Of a stretch of DNA of 64,000 nt, positions 48,672-57,854 are shown piece after piece. The position numbers and the translations under genes were made by a program. The stretch lies in contig JAUYDL010000041.1 of assembly GCA_030691865.1 (NCBI GenBank), positions 4,926 through 68,925 on the forward strand. The letters are read 5' to 3'. The stretch is from Candidatus Omnitrophota bacterium (GTDB taxonomy: Bacteria > Omnitrophota > Gorgyraeia > Gygaellales > Profunditerraquicolaceae). The notes under the pieces are model-generated. The model was not told the origin of the DNA, searched no databases, and worked only from the letters and a program-made list of their open reading frames with translations. Each line of letters opens with the position of its first letter. Positions within the stretch are counted from its first letter, which is position 1.

Positions 48672-49997
48672 TTAATCGGCGCCTTCCCCATCATGCGGTA
48701 CCGCCGCGGCATGCTGACGTTTACGCACAATCACTCTTTTTAAGGTAACATATTTATCAACTAAAGCCGCATTATTTACGGCATTAAGCTGTTTGAAAAG
48801 AAAATCGAATTTATTTTCGATCTGGCCGGCAATAGCATCGCGAACCAACTGCGGCAGGCTCATGATCTCTTTCTTGAACGGCCCCAATGCTTTCTTTCTG
48901 GTCTTATAAAAAAACTGCTCCTGGGTTTCCTCAGGCTTCGCCTCATTGGCAGCATTAACTTTGAGCCAATCATAAATTCTATTCTTTAAATCCGCAGGAA
49001 AATGTTTGGAATCAAAAATCATATTCTGAAACTGCGTCGCCAGATGTACCTCGCAAGCTTCGCATTCCGCAAACTTATGAAATGCCTCCTCCGGCAAAGT
49101 TGAGGCGCCATGCTGTACTGCGCCAGCCAAACCAAACTCTTTGCGGGCCAGCGCAGAAATATTTTTTAAAGTCTCAAAATCTAACTTTACCTGGGCAATT
49201 GAACCATCCGGCAAGACCACTCCGCCATGAGAAGTACCTGTCTGAATAGAAATCTTGCTGATTCCCACTAAACCTTTACGCAGGCGCTGCTTAAAACCAA
49301 CCATGAATGCCCGCAAATCCTCAGGCGTAGAATTTTGATGCCCTACCTCGCCGATCTCTCCGCCTACCGAAACCGTTATACCTTTGGGCTCAATGCGGCG
49401 GATAAATTGCGTCAACTTGGCGCATACTTGGTAATTTAAATACTGCTGATCGCTTACTTTAGGCTTACTTAAATCTACCAGGGTTGAGGAATCAATGTCA
49501 ATATTATAAAAACCCGCACAGATGGCTTCGGTAATTATTCCCTGTAGCGCCTCTATCTCCTTATCCGGATTCTCCTGGTATTTCTTCAGGTTAGCCTGAA
49601 AGTGATCGCCCTGAATAAATACCGGACCAGTATAATTTTCTTTGATTGCAGCAGCCAGGATTACCGCAGAATACTCAACCGGAGGCTGCGCAGTATAACC
49701 CATTTCAGATTTAGCAATTTCAAAGATAAAAGTCTTGGAGTTATTCTTTTTGCCCACTCTGAATATTGCCCGGGCCAAATCATAAGTTAAACTGCGGATA
49801 TTGATTGCCGGCACAGTTGAGCCGCTGAACTCTTCTTTGCCCCGCGCCATATAGTAATCCTGAATACTGGAAGGATAAATCCCTTTCTTATAAGCAATAT
49901 CGCAGATCTTCTTGGCCAATTTCTTTTTTAAAAGCACATCATCAGCCATAACTAAATTCGTCACAATTTTATCGATCTCCAGCGGCTTTCTTCCCAT
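48672..49997 (-). CDS. Class II fructose-bisphosphate aldolase family protein
   Basis: This 441-residue class II (zinc) aldolase homologue has FIQGDHFQANL with a metal His, DIDSSTLVDLS, VGGEIGEVG with metal residues, SIQTGTSHGGVV and VQHGASTLPEEAF. It is longer than E. coli FbaA (about 360), with an extra N-terminal helical region and a C-terminal tail of about 80 residues, and belongs to the long aldolase type seen in some uncultured bacteria. It probably cleaves fructose-1,6-bisphosphate, given pfkA just upstream. Tagatose-bisphosphate or another ketose bisphosphate is possible. Confidence 0.85.
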   Translation of the reverse strand: MGRKPLEIDKIVTNLVMADDVLLKKKLAKKICDIAYKKGIYPSSIQDYYMARGKEEFSGSTVPAINIRSLTYDLARAIFRVGKKNNSKTFIFEIAKSEMGYTAQPPVEYSAVILAAAIKENYTGPVFIQGDHFQANLKKYQENPDKEIEALQGIITEAICAGFYNIDIDSSTLVDLSKPKVSDQQYLNYQVCAKLTQFIRRIEPKGITVSVGGEIGEVGHQNSTPEDLRAFMVGFKQRLRKGLVGISKISIQTGTSHGGVVLPDGSIAQVKLDFETLKNISALARKEFGLAGAVQHGASTLPEEAFHKFAECEACEVHLATQFQNMIFDSKHFPADLKNRIYDWLKVNAANEAKPEETQEQFFYKTRKKALGPFKKEIMSLPQLVRDAIAGQIENKFDFLFKQLNAVNNAALVDKYVTLKRVIVRKRQHAAAVPHDGEGAD

Positions 49998-50071
49998 TTG
50001 TACTTATCTCCTTATTTATATATTGAAACTGTTATTATTTTTCTCGCTCACCTTACTCACTTAACACATTT

Positions 50072-50146
50072 AATACTTGTTCGTTACACTCACAAGTATT
50101 TCGCACAGTAAGTGCGCACTTGCCAATCCTATATGGCAAGGTGCGC
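50072..50146 (-). repeat. Two hairpins in the pfkA-aldolase spacer
   Basis: AATACTTG/CAAGTATT (50072-50079 and 50093-50100), followed by GCGCACTTGCCA/TGGCAAGGTGCGC (50114-50125 and 50134-50146, one bulge). They fill most of the 169-bp spacer. The second stem has no T-run, so I treat this as repeat or leader structure rather than a terminator. Confidence 0.6.
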
Positions 50147-50166
50147 TAAACTAAAACTAAAGGTGC

Positions 50167-51132
50167 TCAAGTTAAGATTTTAATTAATTTATAGAGATTC
50201 TCAATCTTCAATTCTTTTTTCTGTATGGCCGTCTCAAAATCAACTTCGACAATCAAACCCGCGGCTAATCCTAAAGCAATATCTTCTTTACCTGCAATTA
50301 AACAATCCACTGCCGCTTTACCAAGATTTAAAGCTAACTCCCGGCTAACCGCTGTCGGCCGGCCGCCTCTTTGCACATGGCCTAAAACCACTGTGCGCGT
50401 CTCCAGGCCGGTCATATCCGTTATTTGCCTGGCAATATCATTCGCCTTGCCTGCGCCTTCCGCAACCACAATAATCCAGCTCATTTTCCCAACCAGATTG
50501 CCATGGACTATATCATGACAAATTGCATCCAGATTAATTTCTCTTTCAGGAATAATTATATCTTCACACCCTCCGGCGAGGGCAACAGTTAAAGCAATAA
50601 ATCCGGATTCCCTGCCCATCACTTCCACCACAAAAATCCGCTCCATGCTGGTAGCCGTATCGCGGATTTTATCAATAGCATCCAAAGCAGTATTGACTGC
50701 CGTATCCGTACCAATCGTATAATCTATACCGTTCACATCATTATCAATGGAAGCGGCGATTCCCACACAGGGGATATTAAATTTTTTATAAAATTCATGG
50801 GCGGCGGCAAAAGAACCATTACCACCGATAACCACTAAACCATCGATATTATTTTTTTTAATTGTCTCATAAGCCCGCTTCTGGCCTTCCTCAGTTCTAA
50901 ACTCTGCACAACGCGCAGTCTTTAAAATTGTTCCGCCCTGGCCAATGATTCCCGATACAGAACGATGACTTAAAGGTTTTAGTTCTTCATTAATCAAGCC
51001 CCACCAGCCGCGAAAAACACCCATTACTTCTAGTTTCTGGCTAATCCCGTAACGCACAACAGAACGAATTGCCGAATTCATTCCCGGAGCATCTCCTCCA
51101 GCGGTTAACACCGCAATTCTCTTAATCGCCAT
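50167..51132 (-). CDS. pfkA: 6-phosphofructokinase
   Basis: PfkA family, 321 residues, phosphorylating fructose-6-phosphate. TAGGDAPGMNSAIRSVV (nucleotide), SIDNDVNGIDYTIGTDTAV (catalytic Asp) and EVMGRESGFIAL are intact. The GGDGS motif, whose Asp helps bind Mg-ATP in E. coli, is GGNGS here. That variant occurs in some bacterial ATP-dependent enzymes, so ATP use is likely but not proven. A CCTGCC-type repeat precedes it. Start ATG at 51132 has GGGAGG upstream. Confidence 0.93.
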   Translation of the reverse strand: MAIKRIAVLTAGGDAPGMNSAIRSVVRYGISQKLEVMGVFRGWWGLINEELKPLSHRSVSGIIGQGGTILKTARCAEFRTEEGQKRAYETIKKNNIDGLVVIGGNGSFAAAHEFYKKFNIPCVGIAASIDNDVNGIDYTIGTDTAVNTALDAIDKIRDTATSMERIFVVEVMGRESGFIALTVALAGGCEDIIIPEREINLDAICHDIVHGNLVGKMSWIIVVAEGAGKANDIARQITDMTGLETRTVVLGHVQRGGRPTAVSRELALNLGKAAVDCLIAGKEDIALGLAAGLIVEVDFETAIQKKELKIENLYKLIKILT

Positions 51133-51164
51133 ACCAAACCTCCCTACATTCTATCTACTAACTA

Positions 51165-51204
51165 CCTGCCTGCCGCCTGCCTGTCGGCAGTCAGGGCAGG
51201 CAGG
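51165..51204. repeat. Palindromic repeat family P, long copy before pfkA
   Basis: Arms CCTGCCTGCC (51165-51174) and GGCAGGCAGG (51195-51204) around a further CTGTCGGCAG core. It lies in the ahcY-pfkA spacer and is related to 9626-9641 and 19950-19967. Confidence 0.7.
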
Positions 51205-51217
51205 CTATCTACTGCTT

Positions 51218-52474
51218 TTATGTACCCATCTCCCAGCTAGCTAAATATTTCTTCTGTTCCGCGGTTAGCACATCTATCTTTATCCCCATTGACTTAAGTT
51301 TAAGCCTGGAGATATTTTTATCGATATCTTCCGGAACCGTATAAACCTGTTTTTTCAATTTACGGTAATTCTTGGCCAAGTATCGCGCAGAAAAAGCCTG
51401 GTTAGCAAAAGACATATCCATCACGCTAGCCGGATGGCCTTCAGCGGCTGCCAAATTAATCAAACGGCCCTGGCTTAAAAGATAAATCTTGCGATTATTT
51501 TTTAAGGTATATTCATCAACAAAATCGCGAGTTGCCCGTTTAGATTTTGCAATTGCCTCTAAACCCGGGATATCAATTTCGACATTAAAATGTCCGGAGT
51601 TAGCTACGATTGCGCCATCCTTCATTAGACTAAAGTGCTCTTTTCGAATTACATTAATATCGCCGGTAACCGTAACAAAGATATCTCCGATCTTAGCGGC
51701 TTCGCGAAGAGGCATAACCTCAAAACCATCCATGGTCGCCTCTAAGGCCCGCAAAGGGTCAACCTCAATAACCACGACTTTAGCACCCATACCTTTTGCG
51801 CGCATGGCCGTGCCTTTACCGCACCAACCATAACCACAAACTACAAAAGTAGACCCGGCAATTAATTTATTCGTCGAGCGGATAATCCCGTCAAGCGTAG
51901 ACTGGCCTGTGCCGTAACGATTATCAAAAAGATGCTTGGTTAAAGCATCATTAACCGCAATTATCGGGTAACGTAATTTTCCTTCTTGCGCCAAAGCCCG
52001 CAGTCGAATCACCCCGGTAGTAGTCTCCTCTGTACCGCCAATGATATTAGTATGCATTCGGGCGGGGCGCTGATGGATTGTACTTACCAGGTCTGCGCCG
52101 TCATCCATGGTAATATCCGGCTTAATGGCTAATGCCGATTTCATATGTACATAATAAGTTTTAGTATCCTCACCTTTAATCGCAAAAACCGCCACCTTTA
52201 AATCTTTTACTAAAGAAGCAGCCGCATCATCTTGAGTAGAAAGCGGATTAGATGCACACAGATAAACATCTGCACCGCCGGATTTTAAAACATCCACCAA
52301 CACTGCGGTTTCAGTAGTAACATGTAAACAGCAAGCGACCTTAAGGCCGGCTAAAGGCTTCTCTTTAGAAAATCTCTGCTTAATTAAATCCAAAACAGGC
52401 ATATTTTTGGCTGCCCATTCAATTCTTAAAGCACCTTTTTTTGCTAACTTTATATCCTTAATGTCATATCGCAT
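51218..52474 (-). CDS. ahcY: Adenosylhomocysteinase
   Basis: SAH hydrolase, 418 residues, splits S-adenosylhomocysteine into adenosine and homocysteine. It has LKVACCLHVTTETAVL, FDNRYGTGQSTLDGIIR, the NAD-binding VVCGYGWCGKGTAMRAKGMG and an NSGHFNVEID segment. It has the shorter archaeal-type insertion pattern rather than the eukaryotic form. It directly follows metK, so SAM synthesis and SAH removal are coupled. Confidence 0.95.
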   Translation of the reverse strand: MRYDIKDIKLAKKGALRIEWAAKNMPVLDLIKQRFSKEKPLAGLKVACCLHVTTETAVLVDVLKSGGADVYLCASNPLSTQDDAAASLVKDLKVAVFAIKGEDTKTYYVHMKSALAIKPDITMDDGADLVSTIHQRPARMHTNIIGGTEETTTGVIRLRALAQEGKLRYPIIAVNDALTKHLFDNRYGTGQSTLDGIIRSTNKLIAGSTFVVCGYGWCGKGTAMRAKGMGAKVVVIEVDPLRALEATMDGFEVMPLREAAKIGDIFVTVTGDINVIRKEHFSLMKDGAIVANSGHFNVEIDIPGLEAIAKSKRATRDFVDEYTLKNNRKIYLLSQGRLINLAAAEGHPASVMDMSFANQAFSARYLAKNYRKLKKQVYTVPEDIDKNISRLKLKSMGIKIDVLTAEQKKYLASWEMGT

Positions 52475-52513
52475 ATATTCCCCTTATTTTAAAATTCTGT
52501 CATTGACGACCTT

Positions 52514-53683
52514 CTATATTCTTGCCGCTTGTCTTTTTAAGCTCTCTACTTTATCCAGCTTCTCCCAGTAGAATTCCGGCTCTGGTCTTCCAAAATGACC
52601 ATAGCTGGCAGTTTTTCTGTAGATAGGCCGGCGTAATTTCAATGATTCGATAATTCCTTTAGGGGTAAGCTCGAAATTCTGCCGGATCAGCTTCACTAAA
52701 GCCTCCTCTGGAAGAACAGAAGCCCCCTCGGTTTTGACCATCACCGATAAAGGCTCCGCCCGGCCGATAACATAAGCCAGCTGAATAAGGCATTCTTCCG
52801 CCAGGCCTGCCCCCACAATATTCTTGGCAATATAACGGCACATATACGCTGCGGAGCGATCAACCTTAGTCGGATCCTTACCCGAGAATGCCCCGCCCCC
52901 ATGAGCCACTGCTCCACCATAAGTATCCACAATTATTTTTCTCCCCGTCATGCCGGTATCAGATTGGGGACCACCCACAACAAATTTTCCCGTCTGATTA
53001 ACAAAATACTTGGTATTCTTGTCTGCCCAACCTTTAAGGATGGGACCGGCAACCTGGCGAATAATCTCCTGACGAGATTTTTCAGTAATGCGCTTGCCGC
53101 TTTTATCCAAAATATCAACAGTATGCTGAGAAGCTAAAACCACGGAATCCACACGCACGGGCTTTCCATTGTCGTACTCAACAGTTACCTGGGTCTTTCC
53201 GTCCGGGCCGAGGTATTTTAAAATCTTTTCTTTACGCACGGCGGTTAAACGCATAGCTAATTTTTGCGCCAACATTAAAGCCAGCGGCATCAATTCCTTG
53301 GTCTCCTTACAAGCATAACCAAACATCATACCCTGATCCCCCGCTCCGCCGGTATCCACGCCTTGTGATATATCCGGAGACTGGGCATGAATAGCATTAA
53401 GAATGGCGCAGGTATGAAAATCAAAACCGTATTTAGGATTGTCATAACCGATCTCTTCGATTATTTTCCTGCTTATTTCATGCACATCGATAAAACCACG
53501 GGTAGTAATCTCGCCGCCGACAATTAAAAGCCCCATGGTGACATAAGTTTCGCAGGCTACGCGCGAATAAATATCGTTCTTTAGACAAGCATCCAAGACC
53601 CCGTCTGAAATCTGATCGCACAACTTATCCGGATGCCCTTCGGTTACCGACTCTGAAGTAAAATAATGCTTCTGCACGACCAT
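52514..53683 (-). CDS. metK: S-adenosylmethionine synthetase
   Basis: MetK, 389 residues, makes SAM from methionine and ATP. FTSESVTEGHPDKLCDQISDG, GAGDQGMMFGYAC (the signature hexapeptide) and GGGAFSGKDPTKVDRSAAY (P-loop-like) are intact. The ATG at 53683 follows GGAGGAG. A perfect 12-bp hairpin (53693-53729) ends right before this SD. No SAM riboswitch was recognised. Confidence 0.97.
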   Translation of the reverse strand: MVVQKHYFTSESVTEGHPDKLCDQISDGVLDACLKNDIYSRVACETYVTMGLLIVGGEITTRGFIDVHEISRKIIEEIGYDNPKYGFDFHTCAILNAIHAQSPDISQGVDTGGAGDQGMMFGYACKETKELMPLALMLAQKLAMRLTAVRKEKILKYLGPDGKTQVTVEYDNGKPVRVDSVVLASQHTVDILDKSGKRITEKSRQEIIRQVAGPILKGWADKNTKYFVNQTGKFVVGGPQSDTGMTGRKIIVDTYGGAVAHGGGAFSGKDPTKVDRSAAYMCRYIAKNIVGAGLAEECLIQLAYVIGRAEPLSVMVKTEGASVLPEEALVKLIRQNFELTPKGIIESLKLRRPIYRKTASYGHFGRPEPEFYWEKLDKVESLKRQAARI

Positions 53684-53692
53684 GACTCCTCC

Positions 53693-53729
53693 TCATTTTT
53701 CCCCGCCTCCGGCGCTTGGGGAAAAATGA
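53693..53729 (-). promoter_or_regulatory. Hairpin abutting the metK ribosome binding site
   Basis: Perfect arms TCATTTTTCCCC (53693-53704) and GGGGAAAAATGA (53718-53729) with a 13-base GC-rich loop. In the metK transcript the stem ends just before the GGAGGAG SD. It could protect the mRNA 5' end, slow translation or simply be another spacer palindrome. Confidence 0.6.
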
Positions 53730-53755
53730 CCCTAAAGCTCCTGCGAGGGGGAAGA

Positions 53756-54496
53756 TTATTTGACAAATATTTCTTTTGCCGCGTTTAAATATTTATAATC
53801 GCCGATGTCAAACCAAGAACCGCTAAATACGTATCCATAAACATCCACCTTGTCTTTTAACCAAGCGATATAACTTCCGGTGGAATCGGCTTTTCTTTTT
53901 TCATCCTGCATATAGGCGTTAATCAAATTTAAATAATTTTTTGATATATAATACAAACACATCGCTACCAGGTTTGACTCCGGATGTTTCGGCTTCTCCT
54001 TAAAACTAATTACTCTGTTTAACTTATCCAACTTAACCACGCCGTAACGGCTGGCATCTTTTTTCCGCTTTAATCTATACAAGCCCAGGCTGGTGGAGGC
54101 AACATTTTTCTTAGAAACATCCAAAAATCCTTGCAGAGAACCGCTGAATAAGTTATCACCACCGACCACTAAGAGATCCTCTTGAACCTTCTTCTTTTTA
54201 ATCACAAAATTTATATCTCCGATCGCCCCTAACCTGTCCTGATTATTCTTAGTCAGATCATCGACCAAAGTAATCTTCTTAGGCGACTTTACTGTTTTGG
54301 CCCACTTTCTAAAATCTGATATAAATTTACTATTGGTTACGATATAGATCTCATTAATACCGCCAACTAACCCCAATTTATCAACGATATAATTTATAAT
54401 CGGCCTGCCTTTTACCTCTAAAAGCGGCTTAGGATATTTTTTAGTTAAGGGATAAAGCCTGGTAGCATATCCGGCAGCTAAAATTAACGCCTTCAC
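53756..54496 (-). CDS. Sugar-phosphate nucleotidyltransferase
   Basis: This 246-residue nucleotidyltransferase of the RmlA/GlmU-N type has the signature LILAAGYATRLYPLTKKYPKPLL and a metal-binding GGDNLFSG, followed by FKEKPKHPESNLVA and GSWFDIGD. It activates a sugar-1-phosphate with an NTP for cell-surface polysaccharide; the exact sugar and nucleotide are not evident. It starts with GTG at 54496. The SD AGAAGG comes from the family A spacer that ends at this start codon. No LbH acyltransferase domain is attached. Confidence 0.9.
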   Translation of the reverse strand: MKALILAAGYATRLYPLTKKYPKPLLEVKGRPIINYIVDKLGLVGGINEIYIVTNSKFISDFRKWAKTVKSPKKITLVDDLTKNNQDRLGAIGDINFVIKKKKVQEDLLVVGGDNLFSGSLQGFLDVSKKNVASTSLGLYRLKRKKDASRYGVVKLDKLNRVISFKEKPKHPESNLVAMCLYYISKNYLNLINAYMQDEKRKADSTGSYIAWLKDKVDVYGYVFSGSWFDIGDYKYLNAAKEIFVK

Positions 54497-54567
54497 CCAG
54501 CACCTTCTTTCTTATTTAATTCATCAAACCATATGGCTTCAATAGTTAAATATTTAGAAGTTGCGGG
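54496..54567 (-). repeat. Spacer element family A, copy 2 (72 bp)
   Basis: Ends CCCAGCACCTTCT (54496-54508) and AGAAGTTGCGGG (54556-54567). About 87 % identical to copy 1 by hand, with nine substitutions and one indel. It starts seven bases after the ptsI stop and reaches the GTG start of the nucleotidyltransferase gene, the first element base overlapping the start codon. The arm pairing is weaker than in copy 1. Confidence 0.85.
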
Positions 54568-54574
54568 ATTCACT

Positions 54575-56305
54575 TTATTTTAGAATCTGGGCTAATCTAT
54601 TTTGCGCAAATTCTTCGACTTCTTTACCCGTTGAAAGTTTCATCGCCTGCACGGCCAATTCCTGCGTAGCCTTAAAACCTACGGCGCGAATTACGTACTT
54701 TAATTCCGGAATCACCTGCGGAGGTAAACTAAACTCATCTAAACCTAAACCCAAAAGAATAAGCGCCAAAGACGGTTCCCCTGCCATCTCTCCGCACATG
54801 GCTACCTTGATTTTAGCCTGATGCGCTGCATCAATAATATTCTTAATCAATCTTAAAACTGCCGGATGCGCCGGATCATAAAGATAGGCAACTTTCTCAT
54901 TACTGCGGTCAACTGCCAGGGAGTATTGAATTAAATCATTGGTCCCGATACTAAAGAAATCGGCTTCTTTAGCCAATATATCCGCAGTCATTGCCGCTGA
55001 AGGAACCTCCACCATTACCCCCACCTTAATTTTATCATTAAACTTCAAACCGCTCTGTCTAAGCTCCGCTTTAGCTTCACCAAGAAGCTGATTTGCCTGC
55101 CGTAACTCCTCAACCCCGGAGATCATCGGATACATTAGCTTAAGATTCCCATGCACTGAAGCCCTAAGGATAGCGCGTAGCTGTAACTTAAATATATCCG
55201 GACGCGCTAAACAAAATCTAATCGCCCTCCACCCTAAAAACGGCTGCATTTCATACGGAATTTTAAATTGCGATAGGAATTTATCTCCACCTATATCCAG
55301 GGTGCGAATGACCACCGAATACGGATTCATCTCTTCAGCCACATACTTATAAGCCTGATAATGCTCCTCTTCACTGGGAGAATCCTTGCGATTCATATAA
55401 AAAAACTCTGTGCGGTAAAGCCCGATTCCCTGGCCTCCGTGCAACTTGGCGCTTGGCACCTCATCCGGAAATTCAATATTCGCATTAATCAAAATTGTCC
55501 TGCCATCGGTAGTAACTGCCGATAAATCTTTAACCGTCAGAAACTTATCCGCAATACCTTTTAACTTTTCAAGTTTCGCCTGATAGCTCCTAAGCGTTTC
55601 CTCATCGGGATCAATAATCACGATCCCCATGCTGCCATCAACGATCAGTATATCTCCCGGGTTAACTTTGGAGGTGACTCCTTCCAACCCTACGACTGCG
55701 GGTATCTCCAGGGATTTAGCCATAATCGCGGTATGCGAAGTCTTACCGCCAATATCCGTAACAAAAGCAGCGATATTCTTGGTATGCATTGCCACGGTGT
55801 CCGAAGGAGAGATATCATGCGCCACAATAATTGCCCTGCCTCCGACATCATCTAAACCCTTCTTCTTTGTCCCCAGAAGATTCCTTAATATCCTTTTACC
55901 GACATCGTTAATATCCGCAGCGCGTTCCTTAAGGTATTCATCCTCGATTTTCAAAAACACACCGATATATTTCTTTAAAACCTCGGAAAAAATATACGCA
56001 ACATTAAGCTGTTCTTTTTTAAGGCGACTGATCACCTCTTCGATGAGCATCCGGTCTTCGAGAACCAACAGGTGCGCATCAAAAATCTGCGCCTCCGCCT
56101 GGCCCATATCCGAACTAATCCTTTTTTGCAGTTCAATAATCTCACGGCGAGTTTGAATCAGCGCTTCTTCAAAGAGTTGAATCTGCACGGGAATGTCTGT
56201 CCAGTTGATCGCTTCGCGTAAGACGACAAACTCCTCTTTCCCCAGCATATAAGCCGATCCGATACTGATACCACTTGCAGCGGCAATTCCTTTTAGTTGA
56301 ATCAT
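54575..56305 (-). CDS. ptsI: PTS enzyme I (phosphoenolpyruvate-protein phosphotransferase)
   Basis: Enzyme I, 576 residues, autophosphorylates with PEP and passes phosphate to HPr. The active His is in GGKTSHTAIMAKSLEIPA, the PEP-binding region includes GLYRTEFFYMNR, and AMCGEMAGEPS holds the C-terminal conserved Cys. The length matches classic EI rather than GAF-bearing PtsP. The start overlaps ptsH by ATGA. No EIIB/EIIC permease is in the window, so it may serve a regulatory PTS. Confidence 0.94.
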   Translation of the reverse strand: MIQLKGIAAASGISIGSAYMLGKEEFVVLREAINWTDIPVQIQLFEEALIQTRREIIELQKRISSDMGQAEAQIFDAHLLVLEDRMLIEEVISRLKKEQLNVAYIFSEVLKKYIGVFLKIEDEYLKERAADINDVGKRILRNLLGTKKKGLDDVGGRAIIVAHDISPSDTVAMHTKNIAAFVTDIGGKTSHTAIMAKSLEIPAVVGLEGVTSKVNPGDILIVDGSMGIVIIDPDEETLRSYQAKLEKLKGIADKFLTVKDLSAVTTDGRTILINANIEFPDEVPSAKLHGGQGIGLYRTEFFYMNRKDSPSEEEHYQAYKYVAEEMNPYSVVIRTLDIGGDKFLSQFKIPYEMQPFLGWRAIRFCLARPDIFKLQLRAILRASVHGNLKLMYPMISGVEELRQANQLLGEAKAELRQSGLKFNDKIKVGVMVEVPSAAMTADILAKEADFFSIGTNDLIQYSLAVDRSNEKVAYLYDPAHPAVLRLIKNIIDAAHQAKIKVAMCGEMAGEPSLALILLGLGLDEFSLPPQVIPELKYVIRAVGFKATQELAVQAMKLSTGKEVEEFAQNRLAQILK

Positions 56306-56571
56306 AGCTCTTCCTCGCTACTAATTAGCTTTTCCAACTCTACCAACGCCTGCTCGGCGTCCGAACCGTCTACCTCAACAACAATCAAACTATCCTTCTC
56401 TGCTCCAAGCATAAGAATACCCATGATCGATTTACCATTAACCTCTTCGTCATCATGACGCACGGTAATCCGCGCATCGAATTTATTAGCTATCTGCACA
56501 AATACAGCAGCCGGCCGCGCATGTAAACCCTGTTTATTTTTTACAATTAATTCTTTTTTAATTAAAGGCAT
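56302..56571 (-). CDS. ptsH: PTS phosphocarrier HPr
   Basis: HPr, 89 residues, with the phosphorylation site GLHARPAAVF (His) and the KSIMGILMLGAEKDS segment holding the Ser equivalent to regulatory Ser46 of Bacillus HPr. The ATG at 56571 is preferred, following the yvcK stop by one base; an upstream ATG at 56586 would overlap yvcK. The Ser suggests possible control by HPr kinase, which is not encoded here. Confidence 0.93.
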   Translation of the reverse strand: MPLIKKELIVKNKQGLHARPAAVFVQIANKFDARITVRHDDEEVNGKSIMGILMLGAEKDSLIVVEVDGSDAEQALVELEKLISSEEEL

Positions 56572-56572
56572 G

Positions 56573-57814
56573 TTATATCTCTTCAATAAAACTTAAAATA
56601 ATTTTGGCTAACTTTTCCGCGTCATGGCGGATTACTCCGTCGGCAATCATGCTGAAATCTTCCTCGACTACCCGTACCCCAAGATTCTCAATCTTCTTGC
56701 GGTCATTAACCACCAAAAGCGAATTATCCTGGGAGTAACGCTTTAAGATCTCGCTAGGCACCTCACCATTATTCACCACGCAGTAATCCAGAATCTGTTC
56801 ATGGCTGTGCTTCAGAAGAGCTTTAATATGATCAGAAACGCTATAGCCATCGGTTTCCCCCGGTTGAGTCATCACATTGCAAACATAAACTTTTATGGCT
56901 TCCGATTTTGCGATCTCTTCAGTAATCTCTTTAACTAATAAGTTCGGAATTATACTAGTGTACAAGGAACCCGGGCCCAAAACAATGATCTGCGCTTCTT
57001 TAATTGCCTTTAAGGCATCCGGCGTAGCCAATGGCTGTTCGGGAGTAAGGCTAACCCTGTTAATCGACTTTCTGGCCCTGGGAATTTGATCTTCTCCTAC
57101 AACCATTGAGCCATCTGAATAATGTGCCACCAACGTTACGTCTCCCAATGTCGAAGGGATAACCTGGCCCCGTAAAGCTAAAACCTTACTGGTCTCCTTA
57201 ATCGCCTTTTCAAAATCACCGGTCAAACGCGTCATTACCGTAATAAAAAGATTACCGAAGGAGTGCCCGGAAAACTCTGAATTCGCATCAAATCGAAATT
57301 GAAAAAGATCACGCATCAATGTTGGAGCATCAGCCAGGGCCACCAAACAGTTACGTATATCACCGGGAGGTAAAACATCAAACTGTTGTCTAAGCCTGCC
57401 GCTGGAGCCCCCGCTATCCGCCACCGTAACTACTGCAGAAATATTGGACGTATAATTTTTTAAACCGCTTAAAAGAACAGATAGCCCTGTGCCACCGCCT
57501 ACGGTAACGATACGCGGCCCACGGCTTAACTGCTTTTTTTGATACAAAATATCAATTAACTCTGTACCCCTGGATGATGGAATAAATATAGCAATAAAAG
57601 AACGCATCATCCGCTTGACGCCCAGAATTAAAATTATAATTCCGGAGATTACAATCAGAGCATCCAAAATTTGAATCAACCAGAATTCTTCACTACGTAA
57701 ATTAGCCGTACCTAAAATTAAAAGTATGACACCAAAAGCACTCAAAGCCACCCAGCGCTTAATCCCTATGCCCGGATAAAACCATTTTAGAATATCGGCA
57801 GAATCAGCTTTCAT
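56573..57814 (-). CDS. yvcK: YvcK/CofD-like gluconeogenesis factor with N-terminal membrane anchor
   Basis: This 413-residue protein has two N-terminal membrane segments (about 22-42 and 48-70). A YvcK/CofD domain follows, starting RIVTVGGGTGLSVLLSGLK, with VTVADSGGSSGRLRQ and PPGDIRNCLVALAD. YvcK proteins bind UDP-sugars and are needed for growth on gluconeogenic carbon sources and for cell wall synthesis. Membrane-anchored versions occur in several phyla. Being between IIA and HPr links sugar status to envelope metabolism here. Confidence 0.91.
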   Translation of the reverse strand: MKADSADILKWFYPGIGIKRWVALSAFGVILLILGTANLRSEEFWLIQILDALIVISGIIILILGVKRMMRSFIAIFIPSSRGTELIDILYQKKQLSRGPRIVTVGGGTGLSVLLSGLKNYTSNISAVVTVADSGGSSGRLRQQFDVLPPGDIRNCLVALADAPTLMRDLFQFRFDANSEFSGHSFGNLFITVMTRLTGDFEKAIKETSKVLALRGQVIPSTLGDVTLVAHYSDGSMVVGEDQIPRARKSINRVSLTPEQPLATPDALKAIKEAQIIVLGPGSLYTSIIPNLLVKEITEEIAKSEAIKVYVCNVMTQPGETDGYSVSDHIKALLKHSHEQILDYCVVNNGEVPSEILKRYSQDNSLLVVNDRKKIENLGVRVVEEDFSMIADGVIRHDAEKLAKIILSFIEEI

Positions 57815-57854
57815 TTTATAAAACTATCTTCTAAAATTATATGGCAAAAAATGA

